From contig JAEULA010000018.1 of assembly GCA_016793165.1 (NCBI GenBank), forward strand, positions 1-64,000: a DNA stretch of 64,000 bases, given 5' to 3'. The notes below the pieces were generated by a model, which saw only the letters and a list, made by a program, of their open reading frames with translations, was not told where the DNA came from and did not search any database. Numbering within the stretch: position 1 is the stretch's first letter; every line of letters starts with the position of its first letter. A program made the position numbers and the translations under genes. Source of the DNA: Alphaproteobacteria bacterium. Lineage in GTDB: Bacteria; Pseudomonadota; Alphaproteobacteria; CACIAM-22H2. Positions 9,409 through 18,830 of this stretch are shown here, one piece after another.

Positions 9409-10155
9409 CTATTTCAGGTCGAACAGGCGGGCGCCCAGCACGGGGCCATACCCGAGGGTCTGGACGAGGATCGCGACGCCGTCGGCGTCGCCCGGCTGGG
9501 CCGCGGGATCGAGCGTCGCCGCGAAGGGCTTCCCCTCCCAGGGGCCGAGACGCACGACGCCGCGCACGACATTCGTCGTCGCCATGCGCCTGCCGCTGTT
9601 CTCCCCGCTCGGCACGTCGTTGGCGCGCGTTCGCGCAAAGTAGATCGCGAACACCGCCGTCGGCGCGGCCGGGGGGGCGCCCGCGGCGATCGCCACGTCG
9701 CGGTCGCGCAGCGCGATTGCCGGCGCCGCGGCGCGCGCCTCGACCGCCCTGGCGATCAGCGTCTCGATCTTGCCCTTCTTGCTGCCGACCGCCTCGAATC
9801 GGCCGTCGACCACCATCTGCGGCGTGTAGACGAAACGGGCGCCGAGCGCCGCCACGTAGGCGCGCTGCCGCTTGGCATTCTCCGGGCGCGCATAGGGATC
9901 CTTCCAGCCGAGATGGTCCCAGTAGTCGACATGGAAGGCGAGCGGCACGATGTCGTCGCGCTTGGCCAGCTCGGCCAGGAACTGGTCCGCCGCCGGGCAG
10001 GAGCTGCAGCCCTGGCTGGTGTAGAGCTCGACCACGACTCCGGCGCGCTCGTCGGCCGCCGCCGCGCCGAACGGCATCGGGCCGAACAGGCCGAACCCGG
10101 CGGAGCCCGCGACCAGCCACAGGGCGGCGAGACGCCGCGAGGCGAGAAGATTCAT
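9409..10155 (-). CDS. DUF1223 family thioredoxin-like secreted protein
   Basis: A 248-residue protein of the DUF1223 family, frequent in alphaproteobacteria. The first ~34 residues (SRRLAALWLVAGSAGFGLF to AAAA) form a signal peptide. The mature start VVVELYTSQGCSSCPAADQF carries a CxxC pair, Cys50 and Cys53, in a thioredoxin-like setting, followed by FHVDYWDHLGWKDPYA and YTPQMVVDG, both family hallmarks. The biochemical role is not established; a redox or metal-handling role in the periplasm is possible. It is divergent from the small gene at 10273. Confidence 0.88.
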   Translation of the reverse strand: MNLLASRRLAALWLVAGSAGFGLFGPMPFGAAAADERAGVVVELYTSQGCSSCPAADQFLAELAKRDDIVPLAFHVDYWDHLGWKDPYARPENAKRQRAYVAALGARFVYTPQMVVDGRFEAVGSKKGKIETLIARAVEARAAAPAIALRDRDVAIAAGAPPAAPTAVFAIYFARTRANDVPSGENSGRRMATTNVVRGVVRLGPWEGKPFAATLDPAAQPGDADGVAILVQTLGYGPVLGARLFDLK

Positions 10156-10272
10156 GGCCGCAAGCTATGGCCGGCCTTTCTCGCCTTGCCAATCACCTTC
10201 GGGTGAGACGGCGCGAAATAGCCGCACGGGCACGCGCGTTCTCCGTGCAGACCATTTCCGGAGTGTTAAGCG

Positions 10273-10581
10273 ATGGCTCGACTTCCCCTGGCCGGCGCGC
10301 TCGCCTGCCTGCTCGCCTGCGGCTGCGTCGGTCTGACCGCCCTCGCGCAGACTCGGCCCGCGGAGCCGCCCGCGACTCCCGCGGCACCCGATGCCATCGC
10401 GCGCGCCGCCCTCGACGCCCTACGCCGCGCCCTCGCCGAGGCGCTGCAGGGCCTCCCTCAATACTCCGCACCCGAGTTCACCGAGCGCGGCGACATCATC
10501 ATCCGGCGCATCCCGGCCGCGCCGCCGGTGACGCCGCCGCGCTCTCGCTCGGTGCCGCGCTTCGACGACGTCAGCACCTGA
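10273..10581 (+). CDS. Small secreted or lipoprotein of unknown function
   Basis: A 102-residue protein with an N-terminal hydrophobic leader. LLAC at residues 13-16 could be a lipobox with Cys16 as the lipidated residue; alternatively ALAQ near 26 could be a signal peptidase I site. The mature part is Pro- and Ala-rich and ends with an Arg-rich tail around RIPAAPPVTPPRSRSVPRF. No family was recognised. It lies 73 bases before the M20 peptidase gene on the same strand and is divergent from DUF1223. Confidence 0.6.
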   Translation: MARLPLAGALACLLACGCVGLTALAQTRPAEPPATPAAPDAIARAALDALRRALAEALQGLPQYSAPEFTERGDIIIRRIPAAPPVTPPRSRSVPRFDDVST

Positions 10582-10654
10582 GCGGCGACACGACTCGCCT
10601 TGCCCCTCGGCGGCCGGCCGGCCAAAGTCCGGCTGCATCATCACGCGAGGGGCC

Positions 10655-11809
10655 ATGAACGACACGACGCGCTCGAACATCCCGGTTCTCGACGCCGAGG
10701 AGATCCTTGCCGGCATTCGTCGCTGGGTGGAAATGGAGTCGCCGAGCCACGACGCCGTGGCGGTGAACCGCCTCGTCGACATGGTCGAGACGGACCTGCG
10801 CCGCATCGGCGCGAAGCTCACCCGCACGCCGGGCCGCGACGGGTTCGGCGACGTGCTCGAGGCGCACTCGCCCTGGGGCCGGGAGGACGAGAAGGGGATC
10901 CTCATCCTCGGCCATCTCGACACCGTGCATCCGATCGGCGCGCTCGCCACCACGCACAGGTTCCGCAAGGAGGGCGACAAGGTCTTCGGCCCCGGCATCT
11001 ACGACATGAAGGCCGGCAGCTTCATGGGCTACTACGCGCTGCAGCACTTCGTTCGCACCGGGCGCACGACGCCGCTGCCCGTGCGCATCATGTACATCCC
11101 CGAGGAGGAGGTCGGCAGCCCGACGAGCCGCGAGCTCATCGAGAAGGCCGCGCTGAAGGCGAAATACGTGCTGGTGATGGAGCCGGCACGCGAAGGCAAC
11201 AAATGCGTCACCGCGCGCAAGGGCGTGGGCCGCTTCGAGATGCGGATCACCGGCAAGGCGGCGCATTCCGGCGCGCGCCACGAGGACGGCCGCAGCGCCA
11301 TCAAGGAGGCCGCGCGCCAGATCCTCGCGATCGAGGGTCTCACCGACTACGCCAAGGGCATCACGACCAATGTCGGCCTGATCAAGGGCGGCAGCGGCGT
11401 CAACGTCGTGCCGGCGCTGTGCGAGCTGGAGATCGACCTGCGCGTGCCGACGGCCGAGCTCGCCGAGAGCGTCACCGCACACATCCTCGGCCTCAAGAGC
11501 CACGATCCCGACTGCACGGTCGAGGTCACCGGCGGCATGAACCGCCCGCCCTACGGCAAGAACGAGGGCATCGCGAAGCTGTTCGAGCACGCCAAGGGCC
11601 TCGCCAAGGAGATCGGCTTCGACCTGCAGGACGTCCCGCTCACCGGCGGCGGCAGCGACGGCAACTTCACCGCCGCCATGGGCATCCCGACCCTCGACGG
11701 CCTGGGCGCCGACGGCCGCGGCCCGCACGCCCTCGACGAGCAGATCTACTACTCGTCGCTCGTGCCGCACGCCCAGCTGCTGGTGCGACTGCTCGAAACT
11801 CTGCGGTGA
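10655..11809 (+). CDS. M20 family metallopeptidase (carboxypeptidase G2-like)
   Basis: Di-zinc amidohydrolase/peptidase of 384 residues, nearest in layout to glutamate carboxypeptidase (CPG2). Expected zinc and catalytic residues are all present: His87 in ILGHLDTVH, Asp117 in GIYDMKAG, catalytic Glu151 with Glu152 in PEEEVGS, Glu176 in VMEPAR, and the late His in GPHALDEQ. The lid or dimerisation domain lies between about 185 and 300 (TARKGVGRFEMRITGKAAHSG start). There is no signal peptide, so it is probably cytosolic and releases Glu or other amino acids from N-acyl or peptide substrates. Substrate not determinable. Confidence 0.92.
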   Translation: MNDTTRSNIPVLDAEEILAGIRRWVEMESPSHDAVAVNRLVDMVETDLRRIGAKLTRTPGRDGFGDVLEAHSPWGREDEKGILILGHLDTVHPIGALATTHRFRKEGDKVFGPGIYDMKAGSFMGYYALQHFVRTGRTTPLPVRIMYIPEEEVGSPTSRELIEKAALKAKYVLVMEPAREGNKCVTARKGVGRFEMRITGKAAHSGARHEDGRSAIKEAARQILAIEGLTDYAKGITTNVGLIKGGSGVNVVPALCELEIDLRVPTAELAESVTAHILGLKSHDPDCTVEVTGGMNRPPYGKNEGIAKLFEHAKGLAKEIGFDLQDVPLTGGGSDGNFTAAMGIPTLDGLGADGRGPHALDEQIYYSSLVPHAQLLVRLLETLR

Positions 11810-11977
11810 GTCGACGGGGCCGGGCCGGCCATCGGCCCGCCGTCACCGCGCCCGGCGGTTCTCGGCGAGACGTCGTCGATGGACGGAGCCTTGCGCTTCC
11901 TGTCCGCCGGCCAACGCGCGCCCATTGAACCCGATACCGGACGACGTAGCTTGTGGCGGACAACCCGGGAGGTCCCC

Positions 11978-12325
11978 ATGCGCCGTCTCGCCGTCGCCAT
12001 CGCTGCCGCCACCGCGCTCGCCGTGCCGGCGCTCGCGCATCACGGGTGGGGATCGTACGACGCGGCCAATCCGGTGACGCTCAAGGGGCCGATCCGGAAG
12101 ATGGAGTTTGTGAACCCGCACGTGCATCTCGACATCGAGAGCGAGGGGAAGACGTGGGAGCTGACGCTCGCCCCGCCCTTCCGCATGAACAACCGCGGAG
12201 CGATCGAGACGCTGCTGCCCGTGGGGCGCGTGGTCACCGCCTACGGCTACAAGAGCAAGGTCCGCGACGGCGAGATGCGCGCCGAGTGGATCGAGGTCGA
12301 GGGCAAGCGCTACGAGCTGCGCTGA
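11978..12325 (+). CDS. DUF6152 family periplasmic protein
   Basis: A 115-residue exported protein. The start at 11978 gives a signal peptide MRRLAVAIAAATALAVPALA; just after cleavage comes HHGWGSYD, then LKGPIRKMEFVNPHVHLDI and a Trp-rich C-terminal half. The HHG-W-YD start and the NPH segment match the DUF6152 pattern as I know it. The paired His residues next to the cleavage site and again in NPHVH could bind metal (inference). It sits 9 bases before a small membrane protein gene, a pairing seen for this family. A GGAGG-like site precedes the start. Confidence 0.8.
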   Translation: MRRLAVAIAAATALAVPALAHHGWGSYDAANPVTLKGPIRKMEFVNPHVHLDIESEGKTWELTLAPPFRMNNRGAIETLLPVGRVVTAYGYKSKVRDGEMRAEWIEVEGKRYELR

Positions 12326-12334
12326 GTCGGCGCC

Positions 12335-12820
12335 GTGGAACACGAGGCGGCGGGCATTCTCGGCGCGCTCGAGCGCTCGGCCTGGGGCGATATCGTCCGC
12401 GGCTCGCCGCTGCTCTATCCGGTCGCGAACACGCTGCACGTCGTCGCCGTGCTCGCCTTCTTCGCCTGCGTCGCGGCGATGGATTTCCGCCTGCTCGGCT
12501 GGCTGCGCGGCGAATCGGCCGCCGGCGTCATCGCGCGGCTGCGGCCCTTCGCCGTCGCGGCGCTCGTGATGATCCTCGCCACCGGCTTCATCCTGTTCTC
12601 GCCCGAGGCGACGGCGATCATCGGCAATCCGGCCTTCCGGCTGAAGCTGGTCGCCATCGCGGCGGCGATCGCCAACGTCGCCTGGCTCGAGCGCCGCTAC
12701 GGCGCGCTGCTGCGCGGCGACGCGATGGCGGTGCCCTCCGGCGCCCGCGCCGCCGCCCTCGCCTCGCTGGGGCTCTGGCTGCTGGCCGCCGCCTGCGGGC
12801 GTTTCATCGCGTATCTCTGA
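12335..12820 (+). CDS. Small integral membrane protein, DUF6644-like
   Basis: A 161-residue protein starting at GTG 12335 with about four membrane segments: near 25-45 (VANTLHVVAVLAFFACVAAM), 70-88 (VAALVMILATGFILF), 100-120 (LKLVAIAAAIANVAWL) and 140-160 (AALASLGLWLLAAACGRF). The first segment holds LHVVAV, and the overall plan resembles DUF6644 proteins, which occur beside DUF6152; I am not certain of that number. The 9-base spacing to the gene before indicates co-translation. Function unknown; a heme or copper role has been neither seen nor excluded. Confidence 0.72.
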   Translation: MEHEAAGILGALERSAWGDIVRGSPLLYPVANTLHVVAVLAFFACVAAMDFRLLGWLRGESAAGVIARLRPFAVAALVMILATGFILFSPEATAIIGNPAFRLKLVAIAAAIANVAWLERRYGALLRGDAMAVPSGARAAALASLGLWLLAAACGRFIAYL

Positions 12821-12893
12821 GCCCGGACCGGGGTCCCCGCGGCAGATCGATGCATTGACGCCGGACGATCCGGTCTGGAACGCTGGTTCGACC

Positions 12894-13241
12894 ATGAAGT
12901 CCGGACCGGTCGTTCTTTCCTGCCTCGCCCTAGCCCTGCTCGCCTGTGCCGAGCGCCAGGCGCGCACGATCGCGGCCGAGCAGCCGCACGACGCGCAGCT
13001 CACGTGTTTCCAGATCGCGAGCGAGCGCGCTTCGATCCGCCGCACCGTCGCAAGCTACGAGGCGGATCGCCGGCAGCAGGACGAGCGCAACGCGATGTCG
13101 ATCGCGGCGGCGCCGTTCAACCCGATGAACCTCATGCTGATGGACGTCGGCGACGCCGCGACGCGGGAGACCGCCGCCTACGAGCGACGCCTCGTCCGCC
13201 TCGGAGAACTCGCCAGAAGCAAGGGATGCCCCGATGACTGA
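12894..13241 (+). CDS. Small lipoprotein of unknown function
   Basis: A 115-residue protein. From the ATG at 12894 the leader MKSGPVVLSCLALALLAC has a lipobox LLAC with Cys18. The mature part is helical and charged (ERASIRRTVASYEADRRQQD) with a Pro-Met stretch NPMNLMLMDVGD in the middle. An in-frame upstream GTG/TTG-type extension is possible but would spoil the leader. Its last eight bases overlap the next lipoprotein gene, so the two are probably made together. No family recognised. Confidence 0.68.
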   Translation: MKSGPVVLSCLALALLACAERQARTIAAEQPHDAQLTCFQIASERASIRRTVASYEADRRQQDERNAMSIAAAPFNPMNLMLMDVGDAATRETAAYERRLVRLGELARSKGCPDD

Positions 13242-13848
13242 TCTCGCCAGGACCTTCCGCGCGATGCTAGGCGTCGCCGCCCTCTGCATGCTCGCCGCCT
13301 GCGCCCAGCCCGCGCGCGTCACCCAGATGGTCGTGCCGAACGTGATGGCGCCGGTCGTCGCCGCCAATCCGTCGCTGCAGGGTTCGCTCGCGGTCGGGGA
13401 CATCTCCGGCGGCCAGGCGACGAATCCGCTGTGGACCTCGCAGGTCGACAACCCGGAGTTCAAGGAGGCGCTGGAGCAGTCGCTGCAGGCCAATGCGATG
13501 CTCGCGCCGAACGCGACGGCATCGCGCTACGTCGTCGCCGCCCAGCTGCGCGAGCTCAAGCAGCCCCTGATCGGGTTCGATATGCAGGTGACGCCGCGCG
13601 TCGCCTACAAGGTCGTCGAGCGCGCGAACCAGGCGACGGTGTTCGAGGAGGAGCTGACGACTCCCTACACGGCGTCGTTCAGCGCCGCCTTCGTCGCGGT
13701 CGAGCGGCTGCGCCTGGCCAACGAAGGGGCGATACGCGAGAGCATCAAGCGGTTTCTCGAGCGCTTCACCGAGACCTGGATCTCCCGGACCCCCGGCGCC
13801 ACGCCGGCACGACCCGTTCCGATGCCGGCGACGACGCCGAGCTCGTGA
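13234..13848 (+). CDS. Lipoprotein of unknown function, overlapping the gene before
   Basis: A 204-residue protein with leader MTDLARTFRAMLGVAALCM and lipobox LAAC at Cys23. The mature domain has alternating strands and a long amphipathic helix around residues 140-180 (SFSAAFVAVERLRLANEGAI), then a Pro/Thr-rich tail. The pattern of a short beta domain plus helix recalls outer-membrane assembly or LptE-like lipoproteins, but this is only a visual resemblance. The ATG lies inside the last codons of the upstream lipoprotein gene (8-base overlap). It is convergent with the polyamine permease gene at 13858, 9 bases apart. Confidence 0.72.
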   Translation: MTDLARTFRAMLGVAALCMLAACAQPARVTQMVVPNVMAPVVAANPSLQGSLAVGDISGGQATNPLWTSQVDNPEFKEALEQSLQANAMLAPNATASRYVVAAQLRELKQPLIGFDMQVTPRVAYKVVERANQATVFEEELTTPYTASFSAAFVAVERLRLANEGAIRESIKRFLERFTETWISRTPGATPARPVPMPATTPSS

Positions 13849-13857
13849 GGCGGACGG

Positions 13858-14694
13858 TCACCGCCGCTTCGGCTCGCTTCCCGCGCTGACCGGCGTCGCG
13901 CCGGCGCCGAATCTGGCGGCGAGCGCGAGGACGATCGTCACCAGCAGGATCTGCAGCACCGACACCGCGGCGACGGTCGGCTCGATCTCGAGCTGGATGT
14001 TGTCGAACATCTTCTTGGGCAGCGTCCAGTTGGAGCCGCCGAGGAACATCGCGATCACGAGCTCGTCGAAGGACGCGATGAAGGACAGGAAGGCGCCCGA
14101 GACGATCGCCGGGCGGATCTGCGGCAGGGTCACGCGTCGGATCGCGGTCCAGCGGCTGGCGCCCAGGCCCTCGGCCGCGAGCTCGAGATTGGCGTCGACG
14201 GTGCGCAGCGAGGCGCCGACGACGAGCACGACCAGCGGCAGCGCATGCACGACATGGCCGAGCACGATGCCCTGCCAGAGCCCGATCAGCTTGAGCCAGG
14301 CGAACAGCCCGTAGATCGCGACGGCATAGATGATCGTCGGCACGATCAGCGGCGCGGTTGCGAGCTGGTTGACCATCGCCTTGCCGGGAAAGCGACCGCG
14401 GACCAGCGCGAAGGCCAGCATGATGCCGAGGACGGTCGACAGCACCATGGTCGCGCCGGCGACGCCGAGGCTGCGCAGCGTCGCCTCGATCCAGATCTCG
14501 TCGTTGAGATAGGCGCGGTACCAGCGCAGCGACCAGCCCGGCGGCGGGAACATCAGCGAGGACGACGAGCTGAACGAGATCGGGAAGACGATCGCCAGCG
14601 GCAGCATCAGGAAGGTCAGCACCAGCGCGCAGAACACGCGCAGCGCCCAGCGCAGCGGCGTCGCCCGCCCGGCGCGGCCGCCGCTCACGTCCAT
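13858..14694 (-). CDS. ABC transporter permease, spermidine/putrescine PotC-type
   Basis: Second inner-membrane permease of a polyamine-type importer, 278 residues with about six membrane segments. The first is VFCALVLTFLMLPLAIVFPI; the cytoplasmic EAA loop is AAEGLGASRWTAIRRVTLPQ near residue 180, where the ATPase docks. The last segment SVLQILLVTIVLALAARF ends the protein. The true start is ATG 14694, overlapping the stop of the first permease by 10 bases; a longer open frame upstream is a shadow. Final gene of the leftward five-gene run 18695-13858. Confidence 0.9.
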   Translation of the reverse strand: MDVSGGRAGRATPLRWALRVFCALVLTFLMLPLAIVFPISFSSSSSLMFPPPGWSLRWYRAYLNDEIWIEATLRSLGVAGATMVLSTVLGIMLAFALVRGRFPGKAMVNQLATAPLIVPTIIYAVAIYGLFAWLKLIGLWQGIVLGHVVHALPLVVLVVGASLRTVDANLELAAEGLGASRWTAIRRVTLPQIRPAIVSGAFLSFIASFDELVIAMFLGGSNWTLPKKMFDNIQLEIEPTVAAVSVLQILLVTIVLALAARFGAGATPVSAGSEPKRR

Positions 14695-15515
14695 TGCAGG
14701 TCCTCCTTCAGGAGGCGGCGCAGGGCGGCGTAGATCGCCAGCGCCACGCCGAGGACGACGATCGCCAGCGCGGCGGCAAGGCCCCAGTCGAGATACTGGC
14801 GGACCTGGCGCTCGATCAGCACGCCGATCATCAGCACGCGCCCGCCGCCCAGCAGGGCCGGGGTGATGAAGAAGCCGAGCGAGATGACGAAGACCAGCGT
14901 CGCGCCCGAGAGCACGCCGGGCAGCGTCAGGGGAAAGTAGACCCGGCGCATCACCTGCCAGCCCGGCGCGCCGAGCCCCTCGGCCGCGCTGAGCAGGGCG
15001 GGATCCATGCGCCGCATCACCGCGTAGAGCGGGAAGACCATGTAGGGCAGCAGCACGTGCACCATCCCGATGACGACGCCGGTGGTGTTGTGCAGCAGCG
15101 GCAGCGGCGCATCGATGATGCCGAGCGCCATGAGGTTGCGGTTCACGACGCCGTTGCGTCCGAGCAGGATCATCCAGGCGTAGGTGCGCACGAGCACGCT
15201 GATCCAGAACGGCAGCAACAGGAAGGCGAAGCCGAAGCTTCGCCACAGCGGCGCGGTCGTGGCCAGCCAGTAGGACAGCGGATAGCCGAGCAGCAGGCAC
15301 GACAGCGTCACGACGGCCGCGATCTTCAGCGTCTCGGCGAAGACGACGACATGCAGCCCGTCGGTCAGCGCCTTCTCGAAGTGCGCCAGCGAGCCGCCCT
15401 CGACGCTCAGCATCAGGAAACGCAGGACGGGCACGAGGAAGAGCAGCAGCAGGAAGGCGATCGGGACGACGCCGAGCGCGGCGATGACCCCGGCGCCACG
15501 GCCGGCGGGGCTCAT
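14685..15515 (-). CDS. ABC transporter permease, spermidine/putrescine PotB-type
   Basis: First inner-membrane permease, 276 residues with six likely membrane segments. It opens with a short cytoplasmic tail, then VIAALGVVPIAFLLLLFLVP. The EAA-type loop AEGLGAPGWQVMRRVYFPL lies near residue 180. The extracytoplasmic loop after segment one (SVEGGSLAHFEKALTDG) is typical of PotB relatives. It begins 10 bases after the ATPase gene and overlaps the next permease, indicating one transcript. Confidence 0.9.
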   Translation of the reverse strand: MSPAGRGAGVIAALGVVPIAFLLLLFLVPVLRFLMLSVEGGSLAHFEKALTDGLHVVVFAETLKIAAVVTLSCLLLGYPLSYWLATTAPLWRSFGFAFLLLPFWISVLVRTYAWMILLGRNGVVNRNLMALGIIDAPLPLLHNTTGVVIGMVHVLLPYMVFPLYAVMRRMDPALLSAAEGLGAPGWQVMRRVYFPLTLPGVLSGATLVFVISLGFFITPALLGGGRVLMIGVLIERQVRQYLDWGLAAALAIVVLGVALAIYAALRRLLKEDLQWT

Positions 15516-15525
15516 GAACGGGACC

Positions 15526-16632
<1,107 letters not shown>

Positions 16633-16669
16633 AACGACGTCCGGGCCGGCACGGCCTCCGCGGCGGCGA

Positions 16670-17740
16670 TCAGGTGATCAGCCACTTCGACCAGCGATCC
16701 TCGATCGCCTTGCTGTTGTCGAGCCACCACTCGACGTCCTGCCAGAACTGGCGGGTGATGTGGTCCTTGTGGGTCGGCAGATGCGGCGCGATCTTGGGAT
16801 CGACGTATTGCGGGCTCTCCAGGTTGAGGCCGGGATAGGTCACGATGTTGGCGTAGGTGGCCTGCAGCTTCGCGTCCGTCATCACCTGGAACATCTGCTG
16901 CGCCCAATGCGCGTCCTTCGCCCCCTTGGGGATCACGAAGGCGCTCTCCTTGATGCCGCCCTGGTTCCATTCCATGTGGATCGGCGCGCCCTGCTGAGCG
17001 GCGGCGTAGTAGCGCCCGTTCCAGGCGCTGCCGAGCACGCATTCCTTGTCGATCAGCAGCTGCGCCGACTGCGCGCCGGTCGCCCACCAGACGGTAATGT
17101 TCTTCTTGATCTGGTCGAGCTTCTTGAATGCGCGATCGACGTCGAGCGGGTAGAGCTTGTCCAACGCCACGCCGTCGGCGAGCAGCGCGAACTCCAGATT
17201 GTCGAGCGGCTTGTTCTGCAGCGTGCGCGGTCCCGGGAACTTCCGCACGTCCCAGAAATCCGCCCAGGTCTGCGGGCCCTTGCCGGCCGGCCAGACGTCG
17301 GTCCGGTAGCCCATGACCGTCGAATAGACGCTGCGGGTGAAGATGTGCTTGCGGTTGCGCAGGTTCGGCGGGAACTGGCTGAGATCGACGATCTTGTGGT
17401 CGATCGGCTCGAGCAGGCCCTCCTTCTCGGCGCGATAGGCGTCCTCGATGGCGAGCTCGGTGATCGCCCACTCGACGTTGCCGGTGGTCACCATAGCCTT
17501 GAGCTTGCCGAGGTCCGGCGGGCTCGAATCGACGACCTTGATCCCGAACTTCGCCTCGTAGGCCTCGAAGAAGGCCTTGCGCAGCGCCGCCGCCTGCGCA
17601 CCGCCCGACGCGTTGACGACGATCCGGGCCGGCTTCGCCTGGCCGCGCACGCCCGGCGCGAGCCCGACCGCCGCGACGGCCGCGGAACCCGCAAGCACGC
17701 CCCGTCGGGTGATCGGCCGTGTGATCCTGTCGACGCTCAT
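16670..17740 (-). CDS. Periplasmic binding protein of the polyamine-type ABC transporter
   Basis: A 356-residue extracellular solute-binding protein. Start ATG 17740 is preceded by GGAGGAAACG, a near-ideal ribosome site. The leader ITRRGVLAGSAAVAAVGLAPG is twin-arginine-like and ends near GVRGQA. Mature features include NASGGAQAAALRKAFFEAYE, a lobe typical of Fe/polyamine binders, and WADFWDVRKFPGPRTLQNKP, a strong marker of the spermidine/putrescine-like group. It lies 37 bases before the ATPase and 94 bases after the amidohydrolase, which may supply or use the imported compound. Confidence 0.92.
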   Translation of the reverse strand: MSVDRITRPITRRGVLAGSAAVAAVGLAPGVRGQAKPARIVVNASGGAQAAALRKAFFEAYEAKFGIKVVDSSPPDLGKLKAMVTTGNVEWAITELAIEDAYRAEKEGLLEPIDHKIVDLSQFPPNLRNRKHIFTRSVYSTVMGYRTDVWPAGKGPQTWADFWDVRKFPGPRTLQNKPLDNLEFALLADGVALDKLYPLDVDRAFKKLDQIKKNITVWWATGAQSAQLLIDKECVLGSAWNGRYYAAAQQGAPIHMEWNQGGIKESAFVIPKGAKDAHWAQQMFQVMTDAKLQATYANIVTYPGLNLESPQYVDPKIAPHLPTHKDHITRQFWQDVEWWLDNSKAIEDRWSKWLIT

Positions 17741-17834
17741 CGTTTCCTCCCCCATGCGCCGCAGGGTTCGCGCGGCGATCGCCCGATTGGACTATCGGCG
17801 GATTCGGCCGTCAAGACGTCGCGCCCCTCCGGCG

Positions 17835-18695
17835 TCAATCCGACACACGCAGGAACCGAGCCGCGTTGTCGTGCAGCCAGGCCCGCCGCGTCTCCGACTT
17901 CAGGGGCAGCGCCTCGATCTCGGCCAGCGCTTGCTCGACCGGCATCATCGGATAGGCCGTGCCGAAGATGATCCGGTCCTTGAGCAGCGAATTGCCGTAT
18001 TGCAGCAGCGGCTCGTAGCCGGAATTCGGGATGCCGAGCACCTTCGGCCGCACCGCGACGAGACCGATCGACACGTTGGGGTGGCGCCACGCCACCCCGA
18101 TCAGCTCCTGCACCCAGGGCCAGCCCGGCGGCGAAGCGCAGACCCGCAGCTCCGGGAAGTGCACCATCACCTCGTCCAGCGCGCGCGGATGGCCGTAGTC
18201 CATCAGCGTGTCGGTCGAGAAGTTGATGCTGGTGTGGATGTTCACCGGGATGTCGAGCTCTATGCATTTCGCGTAGAGCGGGAACATCTTCTTGTCGTTG
18301 ATCGCCAGCCGATGTTCGAAGCATTGCAGGTTCAGGCCGCGCAGGCCGAGGTTCCGCACCGCATGGTCGAGCTCGCGGATCGCCGTCATGCCCTTGTGCG
18401 GATCGACGCCGGCGAACCCCATGTAGCGCGGGCCATGCTCGCGGCAGAACGCGGCGACGTCCTCGTTTGCGATGCGGAATCCGAACGTCGACTCGAGGTC
18501 CCGCGCCTTCACGACGACCCGGCGCGCACCGAGCCTCTCGTACATCGCCAGATAGCTCTTCAGCTGGTCCGGCCCGACCTTGCGGTCGACGACCTCGTCC
18601 TCGCTGCGGCGGTAGACGCGCCGGTAGTTGTCGAGATGCGGGCCCGTCTTGTCGAAGGCCGGGACCGGCGGCTTGCTGCCGTAGTCGATGAACAT
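17835..18695 (-). CDS. Amidohydrolase_2-like protein lacking most metal ligands
   Basis: A 286-residue protein with the fold signature of amidohydrolase_2 (decarboxylases and lactonases). FAGVDPHKGMTAIRELDHAV, IPVNIHTSINF and DRIIFGTAYPMMP align with family blocks. The usual ligands are mostly absent: the N-terminus reads MFIDYGSKPP with no HxH, the block that normally reads AHxGG is CASPPGWPW, and GTDYP has become GTAYP. Only His154 of the classic set remains. It may work without metal, have a changed role, or bind without catalysis. The ATG at 18695 gives the family N-terminus. It heads the leftward transporter operon and is divergent from the acyl-CoA ligase at 18831. Confidence 0.85.
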   Translation of the reverse strand: MFIDYGSKPPVPAFDKTGPHLDNYRRVYRRSEDEVVDRKVGPDQLKSYLAMYERLGARRVVVKARDLESTFGFRIANEDVAAFCREHGPRYMGFAGVDPHKGMTAIRELDHAVRNLGLRGLNLQCFEHRLAINDKKMFPLYAKCIELDIPVNIHTSINFSTDTLMDYGHPRALDEVMVHFPELRVCASPPGWPWVQELIGVAWRHPNVSIGLVAVRPKVLGIPNSGYEPLLQYGNSLLKDRIIFGTAYPMMPVEQALAEIEALPLKSETRRAWLHDNAARFLRVSD

Positions 18696-18830
18696 CGTTG
18701 TCCTCGCTCGCGCTGCCCCGGCGCAGGCGGGCCCCACCGGGAATGGCTGCCGCGCCATCGCGGCGTTTGACCGGGATTCGCGACGCTCCCTAGAGTTTCC
18801 ACCACGCTCGGGGGGAGCAAGGGGGATTTC

